Assembly (NCBI GenBank): GCA_044869955.1
Contig: JBIOYC010000196.1
Location: 1 to 11,666 of the forward strand
Direction of reading: 5' to 3'
DNA: 11,666 bases
Source: CALMKX01 sp044869955
Lineage (GTDB): Bacteria > Acidobacteriota > Thermoanaerobaculia > Multivoradales > SZUA-115
The notes below the pieces were generated by a model, which had not been told where the DNA came from, did no database searches, and was given only the letters and a program-made list of their open reading frames with translations. The position numbers were made by a program, and so were the translations under genes. Below, piece after piece: positions 10,985 to 11,666 of this stretch (position 1 is the first letter of the stretch; every line of letters begins with the position of its first letter).

Positions 10985-11318
10985 GTAAGCCATTTACTTG
11001 CAATACTTACCAGCATTGACTCGGCATGACGACACGAAGGCGATGGCTCGTGGAAGCGCTCCGGAAGCTAGCGGGGAATCCTCGTGGCTTCGCATCCAGC
11101 CGGCAATCAGGGCGTCGAAGGCCGATTCTGACGGAGTCTGCTCCCGCAGTCTTGCACTGACCGCCGAGCTTGTCGGCGCGAGCGGCGGGGTGAGCGGCCC
11201 GCTCTCGCACGGCTCAGGCCGAGCTTCTGGCCGGAGCCGGCCGGACCCTCTGGCTCGCAGCGCATCGAGCGACCTTGCGGGCGTTTGCGCTCCCATCACC
11301 GCGAAGCGCTAGCGAAGG
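10985..11318. other. Intergenic stretch without a supported gene
   Basis: I see no convincing coding region here. Open frames exist on both strands but lack ribosome-binding sites and recognisable motifs. The first ~45 bases are unusually A+T-rich for this window (CCATTTACTTGCAATACTTA), and the remainder returns to high GC. It may hold an untranslated RNA or be spacer DNA. Confidence 0.4.
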
Positions 11319-11338
11319 GCCCGCGAGCGAACGCGGGC
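11319..11338 (-). terminator. Hairpin downstream of the RHH gene
   Basis: GCCCGCG-AGCGAA-CGCGGGC has perfect 7-base arms and starts 14 bases after the stop of the minus-strand ribbon-helix-helix gene. There is no T-run, but the position and stability fit a terminator in a GC-rich genome. Confidence 0.45.
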
Positions 11339-11352
11339 AAGCCTCACCAGGC

Positions 11353-11571
11353 TCAGGTCTCTTCCGCCAGCTCGCCGAGCCGATAGCGCTGGCGCAGGGC
11401 TTCCCGGACGATGTCGGCTTCGCTGCGGCGGGTCTCGTAGGCCTCCCGGCGCAGGGCCTCGTCCTCGTCGGGATGGACCCAGAAGGCCTTCTTGATCAGC
11501 AGACCGGAGCGAGAGCGGGTGGTGGTGCCTCCCCGGGGGCCACTCTTGCTTGCACGCTTGACGTTTGCCAT
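11353..11571 (-). CDS. Small ribbon-helix-helix-like protein (CopG/antitoxin type)
   Basis: A 72-aa basic protein. Residues 1-25 are Lys/Arg/Ser/Gly-rich and probably disordered. Residues 26-66 (IKKAFWVHPDEDEALRREAYETRRSEADIVREALRQRY) have the strand-helix-turn-helix spacing of ribbon-helix-helix DNA-binding proteins, with SEADIVREAL matching the usual second helix. Such proteins act as dimeric repressors or antitoxins. Translation probably begins at the first transcribed base: TATAAT ends six bases before the ATG and no Shine-Dalgarno fits. No toxin follows downstream, where a terminator-like hairpin is found instead, and the promoter sits immediately upstream, so it looks like a solitary regulator. 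A partner beyond the window on the other strand is not excluded. Confidence 0.75.
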   Translation of the reverse strand: MANVKRASKSGPRGGTTTRSRSGLLIKKAFWVHPDEDEALRREAYETRRSEADIVREALRQRYRLGELAEET

Positions 11572-11577
11572 GGCGTC

Positions 11578-11583
11578 ATTATA
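11578..11583 (-). promoter_or_regulatory. Consensus -10 of the RHH gene
   Basis: A perfect TATAAT on the minus strand with six bases between it and the ATG at 11571. The expected start point coincides with the start codon, which implies a leaderless mRNA. The -35 region is poor (TCCGTT at the 17-base position). Confidence 0.55.
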
Positions 11584-11666
11584 GACGACTTGCGCGCCGG
11601 AACGGATACGTGTATTCTCACCGTCGTCCTTTTGATGAATTTGGGGTGAGGGATTTCCCTCCGCGC

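Noticed and set aside
11026..11160. 44-codon plus-strand open frame beginning MTTRRRWLVEALRKLAGNPR
   Set aside because: The start looks protein-like, but there is no ribosome-binding site, promoter or recognisable domain; too weak to call.
10994..11312. Opposed open frames of about 100 codons on both strands
   Set aside because: Neither has a ribosome-binding site or familiar motif, and their near-identical extent on both strands is typical of stop-poor GC-rich spacer.

Overview
This is a high-GC (roughly two thirds or more G+C) bacterial chromosomal window, densely coded, with no rRNA or tRNA gene that I can see. The families present include DUF6265, an ankyrin-plus-VOC protein with the N-terminal helix often seen in Acidobacteriota, Planctomycetota and Myxococcota, a leucine-carboxyl-methyltransferase-like enzyme and isoprenylcysteine-methyltransferase-like proteins. 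Together with dispersed 'CGTCCC..GGGACG / AACGCC' hairpin repeats, they fit an environmental Acidobacteriota-, Myxococcota- or Planctomycetota-like genome. This is an impression; the window carries no taxonomic marker gene.

Region by region. (1) 1-216: intergenic, with one dispersed CCCTCTCC hairpin repeat. (2) 217-1847, plus strand: a tight three-gene unit of an exported DUF6265 protein, an unrecognised 248-aa protein (ATGA overlap) and a four-helix membrane protein. (3) 1855-3279: a toxin-antitoxin area. It holds a HigB/Gp49-type toxin and XRE antitoxin (ATGA overlap, with a perfect inverted repeat just before the toxin). A convergent, lower-GC AbrB-fold regulator follows, with a consensus-like promoter, then a short orphan tail of another antitoxin family. 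(4) 3296-3627: a non-coding mosaic of hairpin repeats. (5) 3706-5160, plus: an exported class C beta-lactamase-like serine hydrolase. (6) 5170-6513, minus: an ankyrin-repeat protein with a C-terminal VOC domain. (7) 6692-7315, minus: a LysE/RhtB exporter. (8) 7479-7556, plus: the first ~26 codons of a lost VOC dioxygenase gene, cut off where the next block begins. (9) 7535-10797, minus: a seven-gene operon read from a TTGACA-N17-TACCGT promoter. (10) 10798-11352: promoter, palindromes, a third repeat copy, stem-loops and ~300 bp with no supported gene. (11) 11353-11571, minus: a small ribbon-helix-helix-like protein with TATAAT seven bases before its start codon.

The minus-strand operon is the most interesting part. 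In transcription order it encodes an ICMT-like membrane methyltransferase, a soluble class I methyltransferase of the leucine carboxyl methyltransferase family, membrane proteins of 132, 80 and 60 aa, an AHSA1/SRPBCC lipid-binding-fold protein, and a second, frameshifted copy of the ICMT-like gene. Nearly all junctions overlap or touch, so the genes are probably translationally coupled. The two ICMT copies are close paralogs in direct orientation and bracket the cassette. Membrane methyltransferases plus small membrane proteins plus a START-fold protein suggest methylation of a hydrophobic or lipid substrate at the membrane, but the substrate cannot be read from the sequence.
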